From positions 1 to 8,643 of the forward strand of contig PWGE01000339.1 of NCBI GenBank assembly GCA_003554345.1: 8,643 nt of DNA. The letters are read 5' to 3'. This document shows positions 1 to 6,719 of this stretch, in pieces. Position numbers and translations under genes: made by a program. This DNA comes from T1SED10-198M sp003554345 [NCBI: Candidatus Sumerlaeota bacterium]. GTDB lineage: Bacteria; Sumerlaeota; T1SED10-198M. How positions within the stretch are numbered: position 1 is the stretch's first letter; each line of letters starts with the position of its first letter. Under the pieces are notes generated by a model, which saw only the letters and a list, made by a program, of their open reading frames with translations, made no database searches and was not told the origin of the DNA.

Positions 1-114
1 CTTTTCGAACTGGAAGGAGTAACCCGTGAAATGGCTCACGACGCTCTTCGGCTGGCTCAACATAAGTTACCCATAAAAACCCGTATAATTACCAGAGACG
101 AATACGGAGTATAA
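1..114 (+). CDS. rplP: 50S ribosomal protein L16, C-terminal 37 residues (5' end outside window)
   Basis: This is the end of an open frame that enters the window in frame 1 and stops at TAA 112-114. The segment [18 protein letters not shown] followed by [10 protein letters not shown] matches the conserved C-terminal part of bacterial L16, which normally reads FE(L/I)xGV, then EALRLA, then KLPIKT. L16 sits in the large subunit near the peptidyl-transferase centre and the A-site tRNA elbow. The tail after the conserved block is short (TRDEYGV). Only 3 bases separate its stop from the L29 start, as in S10 operons generally. Identity rests on this motif and on position directly before L29 and S17. 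The N-terminal two thirds cannot be judged from this window. Confidence 0.95.
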   Translation, partial: LFELEGVTREMAHDALRLAQHKLPIKTRIITRDEYGV

Positions 115-117
115 AAA

Positions 118-318
118 ATGAAAGACAAGATGAATTTATCAAAATTAAATACGGAACAATTGCGCGATAAAGAAGAGGAATTAAAGCAGGAGTTATTCAA
201 CCTGAGATTTCAAAATACCCAGGGACAATTAACCAATATTTCCCGCATAAAAGAATGCCGGCGCGACATTGCCCGTGTAAAAACTTTCATAGGACAAAAA
301 CAAAAGGAACAAAGGTGA
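118..318 (+). CDS. rpmC: 50S ribosomal protein L29
   Basis: A 66-residue protein of the normal size for L29, which forms two long antiparallel helices on the large subunit near the tunnel exit, beside L23, where SRP and trigger factor dock. Visible signatures are the helical N-terminal half with [20 protein letters not shown], the FQ.TQGQL turn, and a basic second helix ([19 protein letters not shown]). The ATG at 118 has GGAG at 106-109, eight bases upstream and inside the end of rplP. A second Met at residue 5 is possible but is further from that site. The gene lies between rplP and rpsQ, the canonical position. Its TGA stop (316-318) lies within the ribosome binding site used by rpsQ, so the two are probably translationally coupled. 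Confidence 0.97.
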   Translation: MKDKMNLSKLNTEQLRDKEEELKQELFNLRFQNTQGQLTNISRIKECRRDIARVKTFIGQKQKEQR

Positions 319-323
319 AAAGA

Positions 324-578
324 ATGGAAAAGAGGACTCCTAAAACCAGAACAGGCTTTGTAATCAGCGACAAGATGGATAAAACCCGTATTGTCCTCAT
401 TGAGCGTTTTGTTCAGCACCCGATGTATAAGAAGCGCATCAAACAGAGAAAAAAGATATTCGTGCATGATAAAGAAAACCAGCTTTCGATAGGTGATAAG
501 GTCAAGGTTATTGAAACCCGTCCGTTAAGCAAACAGAAACGCTGGAGACTGCTGAACATTATAGAAAAGGCAAAATAA
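324..578 (+). CDS. rpsQ: 30S ribosomal protein S17
   Basis: An 84-residue OB-fold protein of the S17 family, a primary 16S rRNA binder of the small-subunit body. The hallmark GFVISDKMDKT is at residues 11-21, HPMYKKRIK at 32-40, and the family signature GDKVKVIETRPLSK at 57-70, followed by KRWRLLNII. I chose ATG 324 because it gives the usual N-terminal length before the VxSDKMDKT motif, and AGGTGA at 313-318 lies five bases upstream. An in-frame GTG at 315, overlapping the rpmC stop as GTGA and preceded by AGGA at 305-308, would add three residues (MKR) and cannot be excluded. The frame also stays open further upstream inside rpmC, but that extension has no family counterpart. Confidence 0.96.
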   Translation: MEKRTPKTRTGFVISDKMDKTRIVLIERFVQHPMYKKRIKQRKKIFVHDKENQLSIGDKVKVIETRPLSKQKRWRLLNIIEKAK

Positions 579-593
579 AGAAGGAGTGGGATT

Positions 594-959
594 ATGATAC
601 GCGAAGGAGCCTATATAAACGTAGCTGATAACAGCGGTGCCAAACAAATACGCTGTTTCCGGGTAGTAGGAAGTGCCAAAAAAAGATATGCCAGGATAGG
701 AGATTCTTTTATGGCATCTGTCAGAATAGCCGCCCCCGGAAGTAAAGTAAAAAGGGGCGATATTGTTCAGGCTATATTAGTGCGCTCTGCTCAGCCAATC
801 AGCAGACAGGATGGCACCAGGATACGGTTCGATGAAAATGCTGCGGTCCTTATAAATGACCAGGGCGAACCACTCGGAACGAGAGTATTCGGACCAATTG
901 CCCGCGAGCTTCGTTCAACAGAAACTAAGATTATCTCTCTGGCACCAGAAGTATTATAA
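594..959 (+). CDS. rplN: 50S ribosomal protein L14
   Basis: A 121-residue protein, the family's usual length (about 122). L14 is a beta-barrel protein at the subunit interface, contacting helix 44 of 16S rRNA and L19. The N-terminal VADNSGAKQIRCFRV matches the universal NVADNSGA motif, KVKRGDIVQAILVR is the central strand pair, and GTRVFGPIARELR followed by KIISLAPEVL is the invariant end. The usual basic stretch written RTKK..RR.DG is here RSAQPISRQDG, less basic than common versions. ATG 594 has AAGGAG at 581-586, seven bases upstream. It opens the spc block after a 15-base gap behind rpsQ, with no promoter or terminator seen between them, so S10 and spc genes are probably co-transcribed here. 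Confidence 0.98.
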   Translation: MIREGAYINVADNSGAKQIRCFRVVGSAKKRYARIGDSFMASVRIAAPGSKVKRGDIVQAILVRSAQPISRQDGTRIRFDENAAVLINDQGEPLGTRVFGPIARELRSTETKIISLAPEVL

Positions 960-978
960 TCTTCGAGAGGAAATATTT

Positions 979-1311
979 ATGAGTAATAAGAACAACATAA
1001 AAACCAGAATAAAAAAGGGAGATACCGTAGAGGTCATAGCCGGCGAATATGCTGGAAATCGAGGAAAAGTGCTGTTCATTCAACCTGGAAGAAACAGAGC
1101 CGTAGTTCAGGGCATCGCCATGGTAAAAAGACACATGAAAGCCCGCTCTCAGCAGGAACCAGCCGGTATTATTGAGAAAGAAGGTTCCATTGACATCTCG
1201 AACCTCAAACTGGTATGTAAAAAATGTGATGAACCAGTACGTACCGGGTACAAAATCCTGGAAGACAAAAACAAGGCACGCTATTGTAAAAAGTGTTCAG
1301 AAATTATTTAG
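979..1311 (+). CDS. rplX: 50S ribosomal protein L24 with C-terminal Cys4 zinc ribbon
   Basis: A 110-residue L24, an assembly-initiator protein of the large subunit that binds the 5' domain of 23S rRNA near the tunnel exit. The N-terminal KOW/SH3-like barrel covers roughly residues 10-45 (IKKGDTVEVIAGEYAGNRGKV), followed by VVQGIAMVKRHMK. The C-terminal part has Cys80-x2-Cys83 and Cys103-x2-Cys106 around VRTGYKILED, a zinc ribbon present in some bacterial L24 and absent from others such as E. coli and B. subtilis. The frame is open 41 codons further upstream inside rplN, but ATG 979 gives the normal N-terminus (MSNKNNIKTRIKKGD) and has GAGAGG at 965-970, eight bases away. This is a weaker site than most in the cluster. 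Confidence 0.97.
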   Translation: MSNKNNIKTRIKKGDTVEVIAGEYAGNRGKVLFIQPGRNRAVVQGIAMVKRHMKARSQQEPAGIIEKEGSIDISNLKLVCKKCDEPVRTGYKILEDKNKARYCKKCSEII

Positions 1312-1314
1312 TTC

Positions 1315-1334
1315 TCAGTGAAGGAGGCACCTGA
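1315..1334 (+). promoter_or_regulatory. Possible hairpin presenting the rplE ribosome binding site
   Basis: Bases 1315-1320 (TCAGTG) can pair with 1328-1334 (CACCTGA) to give six pairs with one bulged C. The 7-base loop 1321-1327 is exactly AAGGAGG, the rplE Shine-Dalgarno, and the stem ends directly before ATG 1335. In E. coli the L5 initiation region is where S8 represses the spc operon, so the location is suggestive. The E. coli site extends into the coding region, and I do not recognise its S8-binding core here. A stem this short can arise by chance. Confidence 0.3.
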
Positions 1335-1874
1335 ATGAAAAAACTATATGAACGATATAAGGAAGAAATTCTTCCCCGACTGAAAAAGAAACATAAGGTA
1401 GATAATATCCATGAACTACCTCATGTGGAAAAGGTTGTTATTAACGTCGGATGTGGAGAAGCTGCCAGAGAAGCCAAAACTCTGCAGGCAATTGAAAAAG
1501 ATTTAACCTTGATAGCGGGACAGAAATGCCGACTTTCCCGCGCCAAAAAATCCATTTCTAATTTTAATATCAGAGAGGGGATGGTAGTAGGTGCCAATGT
1601 TACCTTACGTAGACGCCGAGCCTATGAATTTCTGGACCGCTTTATTAATATAAGTGTGCCCCGTATTCGCGACTTCCGTGGTTTTCCCTTAAGTGGTTTT
1701 GACAGGCACGGAAATTATAACATTGGATTGCCGGATCATACTTTCTTTGCAGAAATCAACCTTGATGACGTAGAACAACCTTTTGGTATGAATATCACTA
1801 TCTGCACCACTACCCAGGACAACGAACTTGCAAAATCCATGCTGCAGGAAATGAATTTTCCATTTAAAAAATAA
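1335..1874 (+). CDS. rplE: 50S ribosomal protein L5
   Basis: A 179-residue protein of standard L5 length. L5 binds 5S rRNA, sits in the central protuberance, and contacts P-site tRNA and S13 across the subunit bridge. Key segments are LPHVEKVVINVG at 28-39, the RAKKSISNFNIREGM block at 69-83, VTLRRRRAYEFLDRF at 89-103, the invariant PRIRDFRG at 109-116, FDRHGNYNIG at 122-131 and the C-terminal GMNITICTTT at 151-160. The RRRR run follows the same strand as the usual VTLRG.RMYEF and is a basic variant. ATG 1335 has a full AAGGAGG at 1321-1327 with seven bases spacing. It follows L24 and precedes S14 as in other spc operons. In E. coli this start is the S8 feedback site. Confidence 0.98.
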   Translation: MKKLYERYKEEILPRLKKKHKVDNIHELPHVEKVVINVGCGEAAREAKTLQAIEKDLTLIAGQKCRLSRAKKSISNFNIREGMVVGANVTLRRRRAYEFLDRFINISVPRIRDFRGFPLSGFDRHGNYNIGLPDHTFFAEINLDDVEQPFGMNITICTTTQDNELAKSMLQEMNFPFKK

Positions 1875-1892
1875 AGGAGGGAACTCTAAAAT

Positions 1893-2078
1893 ATGGCTCG
1901 CAAAGCACAAATCGCCAAAAGCAGGAAAAAGTCGAAATTTAAAACCCGACACGTAAACCGTTGCTCTATATGCGGTAGAGCCAGAGCTTACTATCGTAAA
2001 TTTGATATGTGTCGGATTTGTTTGCGAAAATATGCCAACGAAGGTAAATTACCCGGCGTTATAAAATCCAGCTGGTAA
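1893..2078 (+). CDS. rpsN: 30S ribosomal protein S14, zinc-binding short form (type Z)
   Basis: A 61-residue S14 of the short, zinc-containing class, which binds the 3' major domain of 16S rRNA in the small-subunit head. The N-terminus [19 protein letters not shown] is typical. The zinc ligands are Cys24-x2-Cys27 (CSIC) and Cys40-x2-Cys43 (CRIC), flanked by [20 protein letters not shown], and the end is LPGVIKSSW, the family's invariant C-terminus. The long zinc-free form has about 100 residues and lacks these cysteines, so the assignment is clear. The ATG at 1893 lies 11 bases after AAAGGAGGG at 1873-1881, a somewhat long spacing; no better in-frame start is present. Confidence 0.98.
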   Translation: MARKAQIAKSRKKSKFKTRHVNRCSICGRARAYYRKFDMCRICLRKYANEGKLPGVIKSSW

Positions 2079-2097
2079 AGTAACAAGGAGAGATACT

Positions 2098-2502
2098 ATG
2101 GTAGTCAATGATACTATTGCCGATTATCTGACAAGAATAAAAAATGCCTCTGAACGCAGGCATGAAAAGGTACAAATAGATCATTCCAAAATGAAAGAGG
2201 AGATTTCCAGGATTCTTGCACGAGAGGGTTTTATTGATCATTTTAAGATCCTGAAAGATGACAGGGGTTTTAAACAACTGACACTCTTTCTGAAGTATGA
2301 TCCAAAAACCAAAGAGAGTGTTATTCAAGGGTTAAAAAGAGTGTCAAAACCCGGTATTCGGGCATATTCTAAATCCGCCGAGATGCCCCGGGTAAAAAAT
2401 AATCTGGGAGTGGCCATTGTTTCTACTTCCCAGGGATTAATGACAAATAAAGCCTGTATGGAAAAAAATATCGGCGGCGAAATTCTATGTTATATCTGGT
2501 AA
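2098..2502 (+). CDS. rpsH: 30S ribosomal protein S8
   Basis: A 134-residue protein, near the usual 130-132. S8 is an early-assembling 16S rRNA binder of the central domain, and in E. coli it is the translational repressor of the spc operon. The N-terminus NDTIADYLTRIKNA matches the family's D.IAD.LTRIRNA motif. The middle contains RILAREGFI and KRVSKPGIRAYSK, and the C-terminus has GVAIVSTSQGLMTNKAC, then IGGEILCYIW, the rRNA-binding signature that ends most S8 proteins. The start at 2098 has AAGGAGA upstream at 2085-2091, six bases away. Its TAA stop (2500-2502) is embedded in the AAAGGAGG of rplF, which favours coupling of the two genes. Confidence 0.98.
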   Translation: MVVNDTIADYLTRIKNASERRHEKVQIDHSKMKEEISRILAREGFIDHFKILKDDRGFKQLTLFLKYDPKTKESVIQGLKRVSKPGIRAYSKSAEMPRVKNNLGVAIVSTSQGLMTNKACMEKNIGGEILCYIW

Positions 2503-2515
2503 AGGAGGATATGTC

Positions 2516-3049
2516 GTGTCTAAAATAGGAAAAGTACCTGTCACCATACCTGAAAAAGTAGAAGTTACCATAAACAAAGATAATGTTGTGATAAAAGGAC
2601 CAAAAGGAGAATTGCAACAAGCAATCGCACCCCTGGTTGACGTCAAGAAAAACGATCAACAGATCGAAGTTGTGAAAAAGGAAGATACCAAGCGTTCTGA
2701 TGCTTTTCAGGGCCTGATGCAGCGCTTGATAGCAAACATGGTAACCGGTGTAACCGAAGGATATGAAAAGCAACTGGAAATAAACGGCGTCGGATATCGA
2801 GCCCAGATGAAAGGTAACAATCTGATTCTCAATGTTGGTTATTCCAACGAAGTCACTTTTACCCCACCATCAGACATATCCATCTCTGTTGACAAGAATG
2901 TTATCACGGTAAAAGGCATTGATAAACAACAGGTCGGACAAACAGCAGCTAAAATCCGTAAAATTCGGGAACCTGATCCTTACAAACATAAGGGCATTAA
3001 GTACGTTGGAGAATATCTTATCAAGAAGGTCGGTAAAAAAGGCGTATAA
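2516..3049 (+). CDS. rplF: 50S ribosomal protein L6
   Basis: A 177-residue L6, which binds 23S rRNA near the sarcin-ricin loop and the factor-binding stalk base. The two tandem L6 alpha-beta domains are visible. The first starts SKIGKVPVTIP and includes VVIKGPKGEL. The second includes GYEKQLEINGVGYRAQ, then VITVKGIDKQQVGQTAAKIR, and the conserved end EPDPYKHKGIKYVGE followed by a basic tail. The start is GTG 2516, with AAAGGAGG at 2501-2508 seven bases upstream. The nearby ATG at 2511 is in another frame and too close to the binding site. Start and length agree with the MSRIGK.P.. beginning of the family. The gene is in the usual place between rpsH and rplR. Confidence 0.98.
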   Translation: MSKIGKVPVTIPEKVEVTINKDNVVIKGPKGELQQAIAPLVDVKKNDQQIEVVKKEDTKRSDAFQGLMQRLIANMVTGVTEGYEKQLEINGVGYRAQMKGNNLILNVGYSNEVTFTPPSDISISVDKNVITVKGIDKQQVGQTAAKIRKIREPDPYKHKGIKYVGEYLIKKVGKKGV

Positions 3050-3079
3050 AGAACATACAACTGAGGAGAGAGAAGAACA

Positions 3080-3454
3080 ATGGGCAATATGAATAGAAAA
3101 CAACAAAGGAAACTCAGACATCGCAGGGCTCGTTCCAGAATAAACGGAACCCCTGAACATCCCCGTCTGGCTTTTTGCAAAACCAATCGTCACCTTTACG
3201 CACAAATAGTCGATGATGTATCCGAACAGACTTTATGTTTTGTAACAACCAACACAGCAGAAGCAAAAGAACTCTTTTCAAAGGGGAAAAATTACTCCAA
3301 CAGTGAAGCCGCTAAGTATCTGGGAAAGAAAATAGCGGAAGAAAGCGCCAAAAAGAAGATCGATACTGTAAAATTTGACAGAGGCGGAAATATTTACCAT
3401 GGAGTGGTAAAGGAATTTGCTGAAGCCGCCCGAGAAGGCGGACTCAAATTTTAG
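3080..3454 (+). CDS. rplR: 50S ribosomal protein L18
   Basis: A 124-residue L18, which together with L5 and L25-type proteins holds 5S rRNA in the central protuberance. The Arg/Lys-rich N-terminal arm (RKQQRKLRHRRARSRI) is followed by GTPEHPRLAFCKTNRHLYAQIVDD, the family's strand with R-L-x-V-x-R/K-S/T-N-x-H-x-Y-A-Q-I. The C-terminal signature is VKFDRGGNIYHGVVKEFAEA, then AREGGLKF. ATG 3080 has GAGGAGAG at 3063-3070, nine bases upstream; a second Met at residue 4 (3089) is further from the site. A 30-base gap separates it from rplF, and a 33-base gap follows before rpsE. Neither holds a recognisable promoter or terminator. Confidence 0.97.
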   Translation: MGNMNRKQQRKLRHRRARSRINGTPEHPRLAFCKTNRHLYAQIVDDVSEQTLCFVTTNTAEAKELFSKGKNYSNSEAAKYLGKKIAEESAKKKIDTVKFDRGGNIYHGVVKEFAEAAREGGLKF

Positions 3455-3487
3455 AGTTTTCGACAAATAAAAAAAGGAGGGTTGAAC

Positions 3488-4009
3488 GTGCAGCTACAAC
3501 AACCTGAACAACAGGAATATGAAAAAATAATCAACATTAACCGCATATCAAAAGTGGTTAAAGGAGGCAGGCGTTTTGGTTTTTCCGCAATTGCCGTTGT
3601 AGGAAATCAAAACGGACGGGTAGCTCTTGGATACGGCAAAGCCAACGGCGTACCCGAAGCCATTCGCAAAGCCATAGAACAGGGCAGAAAATCACTGGTT
3701 GATGTAAGTATTGTCAATGATACCATACCACATGATATCACCAATAAATACATTTCATCAATCATCTTAATGAAGCCTGCCGGTGCGGGTACCGGTGTTA
3801 TTGCTTCCGGAGCAGTACGTGCTGTCGTGGAAGCAGCAGGCATTAAGAATATCCTGACTAAATCACTGGGAAGCAATAACGAGGTTAATCTTGCCAAAGC
3901 CACCTTTGAAGGTTTGAAGAAAATAAAATCTGTTGATGAAATAGCGCGCTTACGTGGTATTAAACCCCAACAAGTTCTATTAGGAGCACATAATGGCAAA
4001 GAAGATTAA
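3488..4009 (+). CDS. rpsE: 30S ribosomal protein S5
   Basis: A 173-residue S5, which lines the mRNA entry channel of the small subunit and influences decoding accuracy. The N-terminal double-stranded-RNA-binding-like domain contains [20 protein letters not shown] (residues 14-33) and [20 protein letters not shown]. The C-terminal domain carries [23 protein letters not shown] and [19 protein letters not shown], the strongest family signatures. The start is a judgement. TTG 3482 would leave one base after AAAGGAGG (3473-3480), which is unworkable. GTG 3488 leaves seven bases, so I use GTG and lose two residues from the longest frame. The 3' end overlaps rpmD by 17 bases. Confidence 0.96.
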   Translation: MQLQQPEQQEYEKIININRISKVVKGGRRFGFSAIAVVGNQNGRVALGYGKANGVPEAIRKAIEQGRKSLVDVSIVNDTIPHDITNKYISSIILMKPAGAGTGVIASGAVRAVVEAAGIKNILTKSLGSNNEVNLAKATFEGLKKIKSVDEIARLRGIKPQQVLLGAHNGKED

Positions 4010-4178
4010 AATCACCCTCATACGCGGATTAGCAGGAAGAAATGCCAGGCAACAGGCAACTGCTATTTCACTAGGATTAAAATCTCCCAATCAGAGTACC
4101 ATTAAAGAATGGAGCCCTGCCATTCAGGGGATGATAGACAAGATACCATTCATGTTAAAGGTCGAGGAGGTCCAATAA
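3993..4178 (+). CDS. rpmD: 50S ribosomal protein L30
   Basis: A 61-residue L30, the usual bacterial length (58-62). L30 is a small ferredoxin-like-fold protein of the large subunit binding 23S and near 5S r[17 protein letters not shown] is the first strand and turn, [16 protein letters not shown] matches the family's T...LGL...N pattern, and [19 protein letters not shown] is the conserved C-terminal helix and strand. The usual start of this last block is D/TPAIRGMI, and here it is [11 protein letters not shown] 3993 lies inside the end of rpsE, with AGGAG at 3982-3986 encoded by the rpsE codons, six bases upstream. The TAA stop shares its last A with the rplO start (TAATG). L30 is missing in some bacterial lineages, so its presence is informative. 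Confidence 0.96.
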   Translation: MAKKIKITLIRGLAGRNARQQATAISLGLKSPNQSTIKEWSPAIQGMIDKIPFMLKVEEVQ

Positions 4179-4627
4179 TGTTACTGGATAAATTACAATC
4201 CCAACCGGGAGCCACCAGAAGAAATAAACGATTAGGTAAAGGAAATGGTTCAGGAAGAGGAAAAACCTGCGGAAGGGGTCACAAGGGGCAGAATGCCCGA
4301 TCCGGCGGAGGAGTAAGGCCGGGATTTGAAGGTGGTCAGATGCCTCTTGCCCGACGTGTTCCCAAGCGTGGGTTTACCAATCCTCGTAAAGTACAATATG
4401 AGCTGCTCAATATATCCCAGATTGAAAGGGCGTTTTCTGAAGGAGATGCCTTAACTCTGGAACTTCTGCGAGAAACATTTCATCTCTCTCCCCGGCGTCC
4501 CATAAAAATTCTGGGCGAAGGGAAGTTGACAAAAAAGTTCGTTGTGGCGGAGGCACATAAATTCAGCAAAACAGCCCAACAGGCTTTTAAGAAAACCAAC
4601 ACCCCCATAAAGGAGATATTGTGTTAA
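4178..4627 (+). CDS. rplO: 50S ribosomal protein L15
   Basis: A 149-residue L15, a late-assembling large-subunit protein whose long glycine- and arginine-rich N-terminal extension threads into 23S rRNA. Signatures are RNKRLGKGNGSGRGKTCGRG (15-34), HKGQNARSGGG, GFEGGQMPLARRVPKRGFTN (49-68) and, in the C-terminal domain, IKILGEGKLTKKFVVAEAHKFS with KTAQQAFKK. The family usually ends near a Gly-Gly motif; here that stretch reads KTNTPIKEILC. ATG 4178 has GAGGAGG at 4164-4170, seven bases upstream, and overlaps the rpmD stop by one base. The frame is open further into rpmD but without family resemblance. The 3' end overlaps secY by seven bases. Confidence 0.98.
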   Translation: MLLDKLQSQPGATRRNKRLGKGNGSGRGKTCGRGHKGQNARSGGGVRPGFEGGQMPLARRVPKRGFTNPRKVQYELLNISQIERAFSEGDALTLELLRETFHLSPRRPIKILGEGKLTKKFVVAEAHKFSKTAQQAFKKTNTPIKEILC

Positions 4628-6075
4628 ACGCTTTTTCCAATATTTTCAAAATCGCAGAACTCAAAAGAAAAGTCCTTATCACCATAGGGCTTTTAATGGT
4701 ATATCGTATAGGGACCTTTTTACCCCTTCCTTTCATAGATCTCAATCAGCTGGGAGCTGTATTTGGTGGTGAAGGTGAAGTCGGCGGCACTTTTGTTGAT
4801 TTTGTAAATATGTTTTCAGGCGGAGCTTTTCGTCAGATGAGTGTGATGGCATTGGGTATTATGCCCTATATTTCAGCATCGATTATTCTGCAGCTGCTGA
4901 CAGTCGTTATACCTGCTCTTGAAAAACTTTCGAAAGAAGGAGAAGAAGGGCGAAAGAAAATCACCCAGTATACCCGAATCGGTACCGTGATATTATGTGT
5001 ATTTCAGTCGCTGGGACTGGGCATCTGGATGTTAAATCAGGAAGTACAGGTAGTAACGATTGACAATCGTGCGTTCTTCCTTTTCATCACAATGATAACA
5101 ATGACAGCCGGGACCACATTCTTAATGTGGCTGGGAGAAAAAATATCCGAATACGGAATTGGAAACGGTATTTCGCTCATTATTATGGCTGGTATTGTTG
5201 CCGGCTTTCACCTGGCTATTGTAGAATTATATGAAAAAGCATTTGTCCACCAGGAAATAGGAGTTTTTGGAGTCATTTTCATCTTTCTGGGCATGTTCGG
5301 CGTGATATTTGTTATCACCCTGATGACGCAGTCTATGCGCAAAGTGCCAGTACAACATGCTAAAAAAGTGGTAGGAAGAAGAGTTTATTCTTCTCAGGCA
5401 ACCTATTTGCCTATCCGTTTAACAACTGCCGGTGTTATTCCCATCATTTTCGCCTCTTCTATTCTCATGTTCCCTCATACACTCGGTGGTTTGATTGGCG
5501 GAGATGACCCTGGATCCCTTTTTGCCAGACTTGGACATGTTTTTCAACCAGGAAGCATGTATAATCTTCACTCCTTTATTGCCGGGATTCTTAACTGGAT
5601 AAGTGGTCATGTACCCGCTCTGGAATTCACAGTAACCATCTGGAATGCAGCAGTTTTTCGTGTTCTCAGGGGTTTTGACCTTTATAATATTCTATACGGA
5701 CTGTTGACCATTGCCTTTTGTTTCTTTTATACTGCCATCATATTCAATCCCCAGGAAATCTCAGAAAATCTGAAAAAACACGGGGCTTTTATTCCCGGTA
5801 TACGTCCCGGAAAACATACCACGGCCTACCTTGATTATGTTCTTAACCGTGTCACATTTGCCGGATCCATCTTTTTAGCATCGGTCGCACTTATACCGCA
5901 GTTTGGTAGTATTGCCTTCGGGTTACCATTCTCCATATCAGGTTTTCTGGGCGGAACAGGAATGCTTATCGTGGTAGGTGTGGGCTTAGACCTCATACAG
6001 CAAATCGAATCCCATCTGCATATGCATAATTACGAAGGATTCACCAAAAAACGCATACGAGGAAGAAGAGGATGA
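4621..6075 (+). CDS. secY: Preprotein translocase subunit SecY, with enlarged TM7-TM8 external loop
   Basis: The channel subunit of the Sec translocon in the cytoplasmic membrane, working with SecE, SecG and SecA or the ribosome. Ten hydrophobic segments can be read, at about 16-36, 73-96, 118-138, 150-170, 178-203, 213-236, 266-287, 356-376, 407-427 and 433-460. Signatures include MFSGGAFRQMSVMALGIMPY (64-83), GIGNGIS (179-185), and the cytosolic loop FNPQEISENLKKHGAFIPGI with the RPG at 395-397 that carries the essential arginine. At 484 residues it is longer than E. coli (443). About 40 extra residues fall between TM7 and TM8. The C-terminus HNYEGF then KKRIRGRRG is basic. GTG 4621 has AAAGGAG at 4609-4615, five bases upstream, and overlaps rplO by seven bases. 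Its stop overlaps adk as ATGA. Confidence 0.98.
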   Translation: MLNAFSNIFKIAELKRKVLITIGLLMVYRIGTFLPLPFIDLNQLGAVFGGEGEVGGTFVDFVNMFSGGAFRQMSVMALGIMPYISASIILQLLTVVIPALEKLSKEGEEGRKKITQYTRIGTVILCVFQSLGLGIWMLNQEVQVVTIDNRAFFLFITMITMTAGTTFLMWLGEKISEYGIGNGISLIIMAGIVAGFHLAIVELYEKAFVHQEIGVFGVIFIFLGMFGVIFVITLMTQSMRKVPVQHAKKVVGRRVYSSQATYLPIRLTTAGVIPIIFASSILMFPHTLGGLIGGDDPGSLFARLGHVFQPGSMYNLHSFIAGILNWISGHVPALEFTVTIWNAAVFRVLRGFDLYNILYGLLTIAFCFFYTAIIFNPQEISENLKKHGAFIPGIRPGKHTTAYLDYVLNRVTFAGSIFLASVALIPQFGSIAFGLPFSISGFLGGTGMLIVVGVGLDLIQQIESHLHMHNYEGFTKKRIRGRRG

Positions 6076-6719
6076 ATATTCTGTTATTTATCGGACCTCC
6101 AGGTTCAGGTAAGGGTACCCAGGCAGACCTTATTCATGAAGAGCTGGGAATCCCCCATATTTCAACAGGCGACATTTTAAGAGAAGCCGTCAAAGCTCAA
6201 ACTGACTTAGGGAAAAAAGCCCGGAAGTACATGCAAGCCGGGGATCTTGTCCCGGACGATATTATGATCGGTATTATACAGGATCGTATACTGCAACCTG
6301 ACTGCAATGACGGATACATACTGGACGGTTTTCCCCGCACTACCAACCAGGGAAAAGCTCTTGAAAAAATGCTGAAAGAAAACCAGCAGGAAATCACCAG
6401 AGTTTTCTATATTGATGTGGAAGATGACATTCTTATGAAAAGAATCCTGGGACGGGAGACCTGTCATAAATGTGGCGCAGTTTTCAATAAATATTTTAAC
6501 CCGCCACAAAAGGCGGGCATCTGTGATAATTGCCAGTCCGAACTTGTTACCCGGTCTGACGATAACGAACAATCAGTTCGCAACCGCCTTAAAAAATACA
6601 AAGAGAACACTTACCCTCTCTTCAAGCACTTTAAAGAAAAGGAATTACTGGTAAATATTGATGGCTCTCAACCTATTAAAGAGATAAAAACCCGGATTCT
6701 TTCCTTTCTGGAACGATAA
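6072..6719 (+). CDS. adk: Adenylate kinase, long form with Cys4 zinc lid
   Basis: Catalyses ATP + AMP to 2 ADP in the cytosol. At 215 residues it matches the bacterial long-type enzyme. The P-loop GPPGSGKGT is at 8-16, and the AMP-binding region carries STGDILREAV (31-40) and LDGFPRT (84-90). The LID domain (roughly 127-164) holds Cys131-x2-Cys134 and Cys151-x2-Cys154 in the frame CHKCGAVFNKYFNPP and CDNC, the structural zinc site of many bacterial enzymes. The following RSDDNEQSVRNRL supplies the catalytic Arg and Asp residues. The start overlaps the secY stop (ATGA 6072-6075). A modest GAGGA at 6059-6063, eight bases upstream, suggests both direct initiation and coupling. In E. coli adk lies elsewhere, but secY-adk-map is common in many phyla. 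Confidence 0.98.
   Translation: MNILLFIGPPGSGKGTQADLIHEELGIPHISTGDILREAVKAQTDLGKKARKYMQAGDLVPDDIMIGIIQDRILQPDCNDGYILDGFPRTTNQGKALEKMLKENQQEITRVFYIDVEDDILMKRILGRETCHKCGAVFNKYFNPPQKAGICDNCQSELVTRSDDNEQSVRNRLKKYKENTYPLFKHFKEKELLVNIDGSQPIKEIKTRILSFLER

Noticed and set aside
84-89. TATAAT within the end of rplP, as a possible -10 for rpmC
   Set aside because: No TTGACA-like hexamer at 15-19 bases upstream and no TG extension; the bases are accounted for by L16 codons.
2889-2894. Exact TTGACA in rplF upstream of rplR
   Set aside because: The sequence at the expected -10 position (around 2912) is AAAGGC, so no promoter is supported.
3607-3999. 130-codon open frame on the minus strand opposite rpsE
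   Set aside because: It is the antisense shadow of a confidently identified S5 gene, with no ribosome binding site context or recognisable protein features. The other minus-strand frames are rejected for the same reason.
4526-4531. Exact TTGACA in rplO upstream of secY
   Set aside because: No -10-like hexamer at 15-19 bases downstream; the nearest candidate is 24 bases away.
5704-5733. TTGACC, 18 bases, TATACT inside secY as a possible promoter for adk and map
   Set aside because: One mismatch in each hexamer, located in T-rich codons of TM8 and about 340 bases before adk, with no gap or other supporting signal. It is more likely a by-product of hydrophobic coding sequence.
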